Source: Hetaerina americana
Lineage: Eukaryota > Arthropoda > Insecta > Odonata > Calopterygidae
DNA length: 64,000 nt
Assembly (NCBI GenBank): GCA_022747635.1
Contig: JAKTNV010000060.1
Location: forward strand, 2,521,872 to 2,585,871
Direction: 5' to 3'
Below the pieces are notes generated by a model, which was given only the letters and a program-made list of their open reading frames with translations, did no database searches and was not told the origin of the DNA. The translations under genes were made by a program, and so were the position numbers. This document shows, one piece after another, positions 14,322 to 26,500 of this stretch (positions within the stretch are counted from its first letter, which is position 1; the number at the start of each line of letters is the position of its first letter).

Positions 14322-14386
14322 AATAACTGGTCGTAACACTTTTCCACTTGATATCAAGTGGAAAGTGTTACGATCAGTTATTCATT
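14322..14386. repeat. Loopless foldback hairpin (61 bp), foldback family member 1
   Basis: Left arm 14322-14352 and right arm 14353-14382 are reverse complements over about 30 bp, with one mismatch and one single-base indel and no loop; the centre is ttgatatcaa. The terminal motif (cttttccacttgat and cagttattcatt) recurs at the ends of the 169-bp foldback at 44.4 kb, so the two belong to one family. Confidence 0.8.
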
Positions 14387-14459
14387 GTAACTTCTACCAC
14401 ATAACGCCTGAAGCTACTCAATTTGACCATGCCATCCGTGCCGTTTTCCCATGATCCAC

Positions 14460-14700
14460 AGTAATCAACCCGGAGGACAGAGATCACGTATAAATACAAT
14501 GTGTATGGGTGCGCACGTTTGAGTGTCAGCACGGGCGTGTGTGAAATGCACACATTTACCAAGAAGCCAATTTCTCGTTCCATTAGTACCATCAGCGATT
14601 TCCCAGGAGGGACTGGCTCAAGAAAAATGACCACAGCTTGGGTGAAGCTGAGGCAGCGCCCAGATGTGTCAACCGGCATTTAACTCGGACTCTGCTGACA
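14460..14700 (-). repeat. tRNA-derived SINE, family 1, copy 3 (diverged)
   Basis: Starts with agtaatcaacccggagg, the conserved tail of the family, and carries accacagcttgggtgaagctgaggc, which aligns with copy 1 near 560-590. The tRNA-like head at the right end is largely lost. Confidence 0.55.
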
Positions 14701-15008
14701 GTACTGTATATATACCAGCACTCAACCTGCTAGACTTCTACGCCCCCCAATAGACCATTACAAAAAACGAAGTTTCATTGGTTGCATTACTATATCGCTT
14801 TTAATTTTCGTGGTATTTTACAACGTCTCAAATCTAAGGAAATTTCGCAGAGAGCGGAAGATATCGCAGGGATACAAGTTTGGTGGTATAAATAGTATCG
14901 GGTACAATTTTTTCCTGACGTGACTACGTCGCACCGCTCAGGCTCGGTGGTGGGAGTTCTGGCCTTACAACGCGACAATCACCTTCAAGCGTTCGTTCAG
15001 GTTAGATA

Positions 15009-16010
15009 GTGTTTTTCGTGGACCCCTGTCGAGTGACTGTACAACCCAAAATTCAGCGAACGATTGAACATCGGTACGCCATCAAATTTTGTGTTGTACT
15101 GGGTAAATCGGGAACGGTGACGTTGGGTATGATTCGCCACGTATCCAAGGATGAAAGCTTGTCACTAGCTGTTGAAGTGGCACAAGCTCTTCACAGTGTA
15201 GAGGGCGAGCCCTCGCGGGACGGTCGTCGACATCAAGGATCGACGGCAGCGTACTCGTGAAGTGCTGAATTCAAATTGTCGGTTAAGTGTGTGTGTGATC
15301 GCAGACCATATTTGCATTGATAAGATGGCATTCCAAATCATTATCACTGAAAATTTGGCGATGCAAAAGATTGCGTGAAACTCGTCCCGAAGGTCTTGAC
15401 GGACAACCAAAAGTAGTCGAGTGCCTAACGGGGAAGACCTTTTACGACGCGTTGAAAGAGACCCCGACTTTTTGGACAACATCGGGAGATGTAAGTAGGA
15501 CATTCGAATAGGACAGGGAAACAAAGTAGTGAAGTTCCGAATGGCATCACCTCCTCCAAAAAAGCCTTGAATGAGCAAATCCATAGTGAAAGCCATGCCC
15601 ATCGTTTTCTTCGATGCCAAGAGAGTGGTCCACTATGAATTTGTTCCCGACAGTGCTTTTTATCTAGAAGTACTAAAAAGGCTTAAGTGAAGGGTAAGAC
15701 GGGTGAGGCCAGTCAGCATTGGAAATTGCATCACGACAATGCTCCAAGGTAACCGACTACCAGAAGAAAAATGTCATCCCGACGATTCCCCAACCCCATT
15801 ACAGTCCCGACTGGCACCAGCAGGCTATTTCCCAAAAGTGAAATTCTTCCTCAAAGGAAACTATTATGGGACCCTAAGTGCCGGTAAAGAAGCTTGCACG
15901 CGTACCCCTAAGGACATTCCCGAATCCGCCTATCAGGGAGCCTGCCAGTCGTGGAAAAGGCCTGACAAAAGTATGTCGACGCTCAAATGATGTACTTCGA
16001 AAAAATTTGT
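15009..16010 (+). mobile_element. Mariner transposase relic D (SETMAR-like lineage)
   Basis: Plus-strand translation across frames gives the N-terminal IEHRYAIKFCVVLGKSG, the helix-turn-helix part NSNCRLSV..IAD, RDPDFLDNIG, and SPPPKKA-MSKSIVKAMPIVFFD. It continues with VVHYEFVPDSAFYLEVLKRLK, HHDNAP, PKVKFFLKGNYYGTLSAGKE and IPESAYQGACQSWKR, ending in VDAQMMYFE. The first catalytic block (TGDESW in relatives) is missing between the last two parts of the N-terminal half, and stops and frameshifts occur throughout. Its GC content is visibly higher than the flanks. Confidence 0.85.
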
Positions 16011-16019
16011 AGCATTGTA

Positions 16020-17489
16020 GCAATATTTGTAGTAAATCTATTTTTCCAAAACTTATCCCGATACATTTTATAAAAATAATGTTATTAATCACAGCTTCGA
16101 TTTGCTACGATTTTTTGTCAACTTTAAGTTTAAAAATATATTTAACATGGTGGCATTACCATAGCCTCGTCTTAATATATACAAATGGAACAATATAATG
16201 TTACATCAGCGACAGTAGCAGGTGTTAGAAACTGCCAGAGAAGCTAAACGAACCTCTCCAACCTTTAATGAAGAGACAGTAACACCTTTAAGAAGCTTAC
16301 AAAGGCTTCTCCTAAAATAAAACTATTTCTTCCAGCCCATGTCAAGGTTGCAACACACAAAGGAATAGAAGTTCAACGGTTAAATGAGGGATTTTAGTCA
16401 GAGACTGCAGGAATACCGCCGTATGTTAAAAAGCTGTTGCGTATACTTACGTAGTTTCAATTTTGGATTGAGACAATTAAATTTGTGGTCCACCAAACTT
16501 AGCCAAATAAATTTTATAAAAATAATTCAATCAATGAACAATAAAGAATTTTGGAATTCCTTATTAGTGTCACAGGTAGATAAAATAATTTGGTGTGTTT
16601 TCAGTTCACCTGAAAAATAATTGATTGGGTAAACCACATGTTACGATTTTTTTCTATTTGTTTCTTCGCTTCAAAAATTCGATTTTTTACCTGCACATAG
16701 GCTTAACAAGATCACGCCATATGCGTATGAGTCGTTTGAAACGTCGCCTGTTATTTTATGCCGAATGAACTCTTGCTGAACTATGAGCAGTTAACAACAA
16801 CCAGCGTGGCGCTTTTGCTGCCCTTCAAAATAAGAAAAATCTAAAACCTAGAAAAATGTGCAGATACAACTTTACTCCTTCACTTTACTGCTACACATAA
16901 ACTTTAGCAGAGCCCACAAAATATTAGTTAGATTATCATTAAACTCGTAGTTAATTTTATTTAAAAACCTCGTAAAAATTCGAATTGAAGAGCATCCCTG
17001 TAATGTGGTGCATTTTACGCCGAAGAAATAAAAATTTTCATACTTAGCGAAAGATTTCTCTAAAAAACTAAGTTTCTGACAGCGAATCCACTCAGCCGTT
17101 AAAGGATAACTTTTGTTGCATGAAAAGCGAGTGCTTTAAAATGATTGTCATAGGAAGCAATATATCGCCATTCTGGCAAGTGTCGCCATTGAAAAGTCAT
17201 TGGAATTCGGCAGAGCTCGTAAGCCTCAAAATGTCTACACCAGTTGTGACGGTCTCTGCCGACACATAACCGCCCTATTATGTAAATAGTCCGTAATCTT
17301 AATTCGCTTGAATTCAAATTGGAATGCAAATCAAGCAACCATTTATGCCCCTATTGTTATGACGGAATAATAATGACGAACCCACCATTGTTCTTTGCCT
17401 GCTATATTGTCTTCAAACCATGAACAACCTCTTCCTGGTTTATTTCATTTTCATCGGCTTCACTGTGCAGTTGACTATTTCCTGAGACC
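16020..17489 (+). other. Upstream region of the desaturase-like gene, no gene seen
   Basis: No domain-bearing frame. The last 100-200 bases before 17490 should hold the 5' UTR and core promoter, but no clear TATA box or initiator could be fixed. Confidence 0.4.
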
Positions 17490-17550
17490 ATGAGTGATAT
17501 GTCATGCAACGAAAGTTCTCGCGATGAAATCTCCACAGAAAGGTTAAAAG
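17490..17550 (+). CDS. Desaturase-like exon 1 (start codon)
   Basis: ATG at 17490 in ACC-ATG context, 20 codons plus one base, donor gtaatc from 17551. The 85-bp intron that follows restores the frame exactly (G|AC gives Asp21). The N-terminus is polar and acidic, as in other desaturases. Confidence 0.65.
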
Positions 17551-20500
17551 GTAATCAAAACAGCAATTTTTATCGAAAATCATTATGCATGAGTAACTGC
17601 AAAATTTTAAAAATATTATTTATTTCATGCCGAAGACTGGAATAAACCAAAATGGAGAGATGGAGTAAGTGACAATGCAATGGTTAAAAGAGAAATATAT
17701 TGGCCTAACGTTTTGCTCTTCCTATACCTTCATCTCTCTGCACTTTATGGATTGATCCTCGTTTTTACTGAAGCTCAACTTAAAACAACACTTTTTGGTG
17801 AGTTCAAAGTTAGCCTATTCCCAAAAAGTAATTTTTCGATTAATCATCATAGATTATCAAATTCAGAATTTTTTTCCTGCAAGTCCAAACCACCTGTTGT
17901 GAGTCAATCTCTTCATCCCCTCTTAGTTCCTGCAGATGATGATTTCATACATTTTTATTGCAATTCATCCATGTGACTTCCTCTCTAATTATTCCCCACT
18001 ACGATTCCATAGTTATATGGTTCCATGCAATTTCGACCTGCCACTCAAATAATGCAAGCAATATTGGTGTGGCAGGCGGTGATTCTACTGGCATGCAACA
18101 TAAAAATTGGGTGTTCGTAGAAAATAGAAATGTTAATTAATTCGAATTAGGAACTCAGTTTCATAACTGTGGTACTATGTTATAAATCCGGTATCCAAGA
18201 GTAAAATATTTCTCCACGCATACGAGACGGGCTTCTGGCTTGGAGAACAATACATAAAGGTTAGATGAAATCATGACCACATAATAGGTCACAGGGATTA
18301 AAAAAACGCTTTCTTAGCGCTGTCATTTGCAGAAATTCTGGTCTGTTTACTTTCATAGTAAATATCCCAGTGTCAATTTATTGTTTCTATCGCATGTTTC
18401 TCCAATATTATTTACATTATCTCTACATCTGCAACAAGGCGGGACTAGTATATATTTAGTCATTAATGTCTGCTATAATCGCAAAATAGACTTTCCAACC
18501 AATATACATGTGAGAGATACGTTTAAATAGCCCTCCGCGAGTGATTCTCATTTCAGTTCCCGCAGTAATCTAGACGTTGTGACATTTTCCGGAAAAAAAT
18601 TCACTAACTTGGCCTCTTTTTGCTACTCGCGATCTCATTCCGCAAACACACCAACTTCGGGAGGATCCCGTATATGTACTACTAGTAGCATATTGTTGAT
18701 AAGGAATAGGGAAATATAGCATGGATTTTCACCCTCTCATCATATTTCACAAATTCCAAATCCTAATTTTCCGTCAGCATTTCCACATATTTGCAGTATA
18801 TGTTACCCCTGAGGGATTTCGTTGGTGACGTAAGGGATACATCTATTTATTTTCTGGCTACGGGCACAAATCTTGCCGATCCGGGTTGGCAAGCCCGGTT
18901 GCAGCGACCGCAAGGGCGCCTGCCAACCCAGAGTCTACGGGTTTGTTTCCCGCCTAGATGGTTTTCCCTTCATGAAGGGCTTTTCTATTTTTTTCGCGAA
19001 AAAATCCGATGCGGCGTATTTGTGATTATTTGTCCATAGATTTGCTTTTCTACGTGAACCCACAGAAATAAATATCGTCTTTGTCTTCTTCAGTGGCAAA
19101 GACGTTTGAACCCAAAAAGGCACACTTGCAGTGAGAGAAGTATATTTTGCAAGTTATTATTTTGCGACAAATGGCTGACGTATCTTAAGTCTAAATACGA
19201 GAATATACCACATTTTCAGGTTATATAATACCATTTTTGAGTGCATTCAGCGTTAATATTTAAATCCTCATTCTTAAACAATGTTAGTATAAAACCTCTA
19301 CTCCTTCATTTTATAATTTTGGAACTTATATATTCCATCTGCTATTGTTATCTCGGTCACCTTACATGTATAGAAGGATCAACTAAGCTTCCTATCCTTC
19401 AAAATTAATCCTATAATCGCTCTTCAATAAGAAGGATTATATTTTTTTTAACAACATACCTTTACATATCCTCCAAATTTTGATGTCCCTTCTCAGATAA
19501 TTTCTTAGTAAATGCAATGCACTTGTTCCATCAAGTCTTCGAAAATATGCGGGAGACTTTGTTTTCTAAGGACCTTTAAACTCGCCTTAGCCACAAATAT
19601 TTGTTGATGAAAAACATCTTCCACATTGATATTTTTCATCAACAGAAATAATGGTGGGGAACAGAAAAAGTAACTTCCACCTACATCTAAATTATGAGCA
19701 GGATAAGAAAAACAACATTTCATTGTTTTTGCAAATAATTCAGTAGCAACGACATTTATGATGTGTAGCCATGCATTATCATGGCATCAGCCACATATCA
19801 AAGCAAAATCATCCAGTTTTTGCTTTGATATGAGGCCTTTTGTGATTAATATGGTCTTTGAGATTTTCAATGCATCCCTATAGTATGCTCGATTTGCAGT
19901 TATGAGCGCTGGTACAATAATCCATTCCCTGAATATGGAAAAATGAAATAATCATAATTTCCATATTTTGGTTTTTTATTGTTGGTGATACTGGGGATTG
20001 ACATGTAGATCCTTGCTGTTCTTGCTCAGGATCAATATGATGTAAACTAGTAATTCAGGATTAATATGATGTAAGCAAGATAAACCTGAGTGAAACTCAT
20101 CTTTTCAATGTCAACTTCAGCTTTTAGCCAACCTGGACACACACTTCCTGTTGCTCCAGTACAAGCAATCTTGGATTCCACAGCACACAAATATGTCTCT
20201 TGTACAATTTTCCTGTCCCTAATGTATGGGTGTCACCCGATGAAATGTTCAATATTCCTGATAGTGATATAAACATTATTCTCTGATCCTCTCTCAGAAC
20301 GGCAGCAGCAGTGTCAATGTTCACTTTTGTAAATACAGTGAGTGGAGCTTCAGGTCCACCTTTCTATGAAATTAATTGTCTTCCCTCTTTAAACATTTAA
20401 AATCATCTTTTAGCTGTGCTTCGTGGAAAAATGGTCTCTATTAAAGCCTGCAGTAGGATTACGTAGACCTCTGCTAACAATTTGTAATGGCAAAACCAAG

Positions 20501-23500
20501 ATCTCAATTCAAAGTGTGCATGCCTCATCTGTTATCGTCATATTTGATGTTGGCAATCTAAACATATTTCAAATTACAATGGCTTCCTCTAAAGAACTAC
20601 TGGAGTCAGATCAATGAAGCATTTACCGCATATGCATTACATAATAATCCTTTTATTGCCATGTGTAATAACTAAATTTGGTGCAAAAAATGCCGGGCTG
20701 TTTTACTACAGGATGCAGAATTTATTAAAAATAGTTACTCAAAAATTGTTATGGCAAGTTGTTGAAAATGTAATAAGTTATATAATAACATCATATTATA
20801 TGAAGAAGTAAAAAAATGAAACATAAAAATATGAAATGACCAATTGAAAGTTAAATATATTATACCGCTTAAAATGAGTTGCTTAGAGTGATGGTGGCAC
20901 TCTTGGGGAAATTATCAGCAGCCCTCACAGTGACGTTGGCACTCAAAGGGTTAAGCTATCAATATAACATGTAATCAAATTTTGGTAGGATCAATTGTGT
21001 GAATAAAAAATATACTCCCTCTTTATTAAACATTTCTCATAAATTCTACAAAAATTATGGCAAAGTTGTCATTCTACTCTAATGAACACATTCTTGGAAT
21101 CAACATTGAAAGGCACTCATATTATATTTCATATTGTACTGAATATTACACTATCCCTAAAACCATATTTGACCTTTTTTCCCTTATGGCTTTTTTAATC
21201 ATCATCTAGTATTCTTGCATTGAAGCTACTGTCACCTATCTCATATTCCCCTTCCACATCTTATCTAAATGGTCTCAACACAATATTATTCAGCTATTGT
21301 ATGAATTTTTGGTCTCCATTAAGTTTGGCAATGCACAATTTTATGTGACTTATCAATGCTGCTGAATAAAAGTAAGTTAAGCTCCAAACACCTGCCCTGT
21401 AACATGGACATTGCTTTGCCCATTTACTTATTTGTAACAACACCTATACATTTATATTTCACTTAATACCTTCTAATACCTAAATATTCATACCGATATT
21501 GCACAAGTTATGAGCAGCTCTTCATGAAGCAAAATTTAATGATAACCTCAACAATAGCAATGAGGCTGGTGCATTAAAAATAAGTGTGTTTTAAGAGTTG
21601 GAAGTGCTACATGAAAGTTTCAAAAGAACCAGGAAATGGGTGCCCAAAATTTTAAAAACTAGGGACTACAAAAGATAATATTTTTTGCATAAATATTACC
21701 TTTTATCACATATACATTAATTAAAACATATTAAAATGTTTATAAACAATTGTAATGATTGCATATAGTCTGTGTAAATTTATCATTTCTACTTAATTTT
21801 TTATTATTTAAACCCTTGACTTTCTTCTTACTGCTTTGTTACAGCTTTCTCCCTAGTTTTGACTGCACCATTGGGTCTGATGGCGGGAGCCCATCGGCTA
21901 TGGGCTCACCAGTCTTATTCTGCTACTTTACCTTTACGAATCATTCTCATATGCTGTCATACATTATCTGGGCAGGTAATATCCTTTTCTCTTTCATAGA
22001 ATAAATATTTTTCTGTTTTAAATAAGCTTAGATATTTTATGCATGAAAAAATAATTATATTCAGCTACATAGTGAACAAGCAAGTAGCCAGTCATATGAA
22101 AAATGTTATTCTATTAATTTGTCGTTGTCGAACCCCTAATATTTAATCGCTTCATAGCTATTAGTTTGAATGATATCTGAGGTCCCTGAAAAGTTGGATC
22201 ATGTATTACTCTGCAGTAATTCCTCCTACACCATAAACTTTCTCTGATTGAACATTCAGAGTAATCACATGAAAATCAGTAATCTTGAGGTAAAATTGCT
22301 AGAATAAGAGATAGATATTGTTACTTCTCTAAACAGAACTCTGGTTATGTGATGAGGATATTAAAAGCCATGCAGCAAATAATTTGAAAATTCATTCATA
22401 TTTTTGTAGGTAGGTAGACAAAGGTTGTGATGATGCTCTATTGCAAAGCCTACCATCAATGCTTCTCTACCAAAATTACTTTAAAATCATTGAAAAGATA
22501 CATGAATGTTTCATTGGTGTATTAAAAAGGAAATCAACTCAAATTGGTATTAGGGTCCTTTACAGGTCCCCAAAGGATTGTTGTAAAGCAGTCTTGAACT
22601 TTTTCAATTGTTTCTCATATTTTGTAGCATTTAATAATATTCAAAATGCAGGTACTTTATTCAGCAATTTCAGTGGCTATGCTTGGTAACTCCGAACAAA
22701 TAAGGATTTAAATGTCTAAAGTAATTTTTCGGTTTCAACATGGTCAGCAGTTTGCCCACTACAGTTTGTTACCAGTCTGACATTAATTGACTCATTTTTA
22801 CCATTCTCTCATCTGACTATCACAACACCTTTGTAATCACATTGCTCTTAAAGTGAGATACTTTTGCCTAGTATTATCATGGAAGAAGTATGTGGCATAT
22901 AATTCATCCACAAATTCCATTCTCCCGGCTGAGGACATCATTAGGGAGCCAACTAAATAATTTATTTAATTAGTCACTCTTTCTCTGTATCTCACTGAGG
23001 AAGGCCTTTGAGAATTATTGGCAACTGGAAAAAAAGCAGTCCATGATTACTATTTGGTCATAAGGTGTCTTTTACACACAATACTGAAGTGATTACTATC
23101 TTTCTATTGAAAGAAGATGGTCATTTTGCTCTCTCAAATGCAGCTCAAATCAGCCCTGAGGATAATATGGCCACATGTTTGCATTTTTGAGAATAAATAA
23201 TGCTAGGATTATGTTATGGACAGATAGGTACATGAGAAATTATGAAATAGGGAGGCAGAGAGAGGAAATATAGATATTTAATGCAACATGAGCTGAGATG
23301 GAAGGATAGCAGGGATTATTGGAGAAATTAATGAAGAGCAACATCGGAGAGGAAGTGATCCAGTAAGGAATTGCAAAAGAATTGAACAAAAGGTAGGAAG
23401 AAGTGTGTAAACAGAGCAGATGAGTGATAGACTGTCATTCATTGAGGTAAAAGCTAAACCACTAAACTTGATCATTAAGAATGTGTACATGGCAACTGGT

Positions 23501-26500
23501 AATCGCCGGGAGTAAGAAATAGACCTGGTATGTGATCAATTAGAGAAAATAAATGTGGTAGTTCGTAAAAAGAACATTTGGTTATGATTTGATTAATTGG
23601 TATTGGGGGGATGGGGGTTGGAACATGGTAGTGGGTGAAGAGATAAATAGGAGTGAGGAAGGGCTTTGGAGCAATGAATGACAGTGAGAAGAAAGCAAAA
23701 GAGGTCTGCAGGATACAGAGATCAATCATAACAAACACTGCAATAAGCATAAGAATATGTAGCAAATGCCAGGAGATTCATTGATAAATAGAATTGATTA
23801 TGGTTAGACAGAGTGGGGAACAGTGTGATCAATGCACAATTTCCCAGGATCAAATGTGGATTTATATTATCATTTAACACAAATGAAGTGCAATGTCAGG
23901 TTACAGAGGATAAAACAGGGATGAAAGTGAAGAGAATAAGGAAATGGAATGTAGAAGCATTAACCTGATAGAAAAGGAAGGAGTACTGGGGGCAATGGAA
24001 AAAATTATGGGTGAGGACAGGTCGATGGGTGCAGTACATAAAATGGTAACATAAAAAATTGATATAAAAAATCACAAATGAAACTATGGGGATAATTAAT
24101 TGGAAAAACCCAAGGAAACCATGAATTACTGAAAAAATGATGAGAAAAGATGAAGAGGAGAGAATGTAACAGAATAATGTGAACACAGAATTAAGTACTG
24201 GAAACTATTTCTTGACACGGGAAAGATTCAAGAGAGATGCAAAGAATACAGGATATTTACATGGTGATAATATTAGGCTAGCAAGCTAAGACAAAGAAAA
24301 AGAATAGCATAGTTGGGGGACATAGCTTAGGCCCAGGCATCCTTGATTTGCAAGACAAAAAGGACATTAGGTGAATTGAAATCAAATGTCTGTAGGGCAA
24401 TATCCCTGCAGAACTACTTAACTGTCTAGGAAAATGATGAGGGAAGAGTTTTTATGAACTGCTTTATAGTATTTATCAATGAGGAATTTGTCTGGATGAT
24501 TTCCTAAGATCAATGTTAGTAACCCAAAAATAGACAAGGCAGTTATATGTGAGGACTAAAGAGCAATAAGTTTAATGTCACATATATTAGTTTGATTTTG
24601 CAAACATCCAAAGCTGTACATACTTAGGATCATTAATGAGAGCATAGAGAAGAGATTATATGATTACTTATCAGATGATCAGTTTGGGTTCAGAAAAGGG
24701 AGACACGTATGATACCATAGCAGTAATGAGGTCACTAATCAAGAGGAACACAGAGCGTAAACAGGATAAGGATGATCCTACCAAATCAAAAATGGATGCT
24801 ACTTTGAAGCCACCAAAGCAGTCAAACTTAAGGCATTTTTTGCAGCTTATACTGTACTAATCGAAATTTATTCCATGTTTGGCTTCTTACTTACTCCCTT
24901 GCATCAGCTTCTCAGAAAGGAAGTTGAGCGAGAAATGTCAGCAGAGTCAAATGCTGATTTCAAATCTGCAAAAAATTTACCAGCTTTCCAGTGGTTTAAA
25001 TGTGACAAAATCAATCTCTTCCACTAGTATTGGATGTTGATGTTTAATGATTTGGCCTATGGGTGGTTATTTTGTATATTTTCAGCAGGGGGAGGGAATG
25101 CTAATCACATTTGCCTCTAGATTACTAAGTAAGGCAGAAAAGAATTGCATACACATACAGAGGCTTTCGCTATTATGTTTGGAGTAAAAAGTTCATACAG
25201 TATTTGTATCAAGCTGTTGAGAGATCACAAAACCCCTTTGGTGCATCTTTGAGGATACAAAGGGAATCCCATAATTGATGGAAAATCAACTTTAATGCTG
25301 GGTGATCCCCTTACGAGCTTATGATCAACAGGCCTAGTACATCAAAGCAGCCAAGATCAGAGTGGCAGATTTATCAGTGGCTATCCCTGTGGATTTATTA
25401 TTTTAGTGGCTATCCCTGTGAATTAAGTGTGGAAAATGGGGGTTTGTGAAGACAAACAGGGCACCATGTGGTCCTCAGTCTGCCTTCAACCTTTGCATTG
25501 GTTATTTCAGCCAAATTCACTGCAACTTAAAAATTAGCCACAGTTCATATATCAATGGTTTCAGTGAGAGATTATCAAAGGATCTGAGAAAACTAAGCAT
25601 GTTAATCCTTACTGTGGCCCTAAGATCTATCTATTATCCATTTTTCAGCAGTTATCTAAATTATGATGCTGAAATTTTTGGCCATAGCCACTCTACAAAA
25701 TTAATTTTTACCCTCTGAAAACATTCTGGGCAAAAACCTATTCATCCTAAATGGAAGACTTTGGACCAAGCCTGTTTAAGTTCCTGGTCACTGAGCTTAC
25801 TTATATAATTATAGCTCCTGCCCAAGTCATTAAAGTTGACACCAGAAGGTAACTGTGTGCTCAAAGGTGTGACTAAATCAAACTGATAAAATAAGTTATT
25901 ATGGCAATAAATTGCAGAATCTATTTCTGTTGTCAGCCTGAACTACTTGGGCAGGAGCTTAAAATAAAATTTAAATGAATTGGGGAGGGTATGAGTACAC
26001 TAATTTGTTACAATTATTTGCTCATTATAAACTATTATTTTCAATATAAAACAATTTGTTCAGAAGATGGTGTTAGCATAAATAATAAATGCAAAGATGG
26101 ATTAAAATTACTCTATGCTGTCTCCTGGTTCAGATAGTTATTGCTCATTTGATCCATGAGGTACATTTATCCTCTCAAACTTTTGTGGCGTCAAGTGACC
26201 AATAGACCTGATATTTTTTACAGGAAAGCTACCATTTGAGGTAAGTACATGTATAGGATGAATAAAAGCGAACTACCACCACATTTTCATGCCTTGAGTA
26301 ATGAGATTCAGTTTTACCCCTACACTAAATTAAACACTTCGATTTCAACTGGTATTCTTCCTGCTTCCCATCATTCCATTCTAGATGCCTATTCTTTTCC
26401 TCATCTGCAACTATAAATAGCATGACATATAGTTAAAAAGTAATGGAATATCATTGAAATTTCATGTGAACCAACATGCATAATATATATGATAGCACTG

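Larger units (their letters stand above)
17798..21844 (+). other. Desaturase-like intron 2
   Basis: Four kilobases holding a GC-rich palindrome cluster near 18.9 kb and mariner relic E. The rest is AT-rich with no recognisable feature. Confidence 0.7.

Noticed and set aside
15165..15620. 151-codon open frame on the minus strand
   Set aside because: Antisense shadow of mariner relic D, whose plus-strand motifs are clear.
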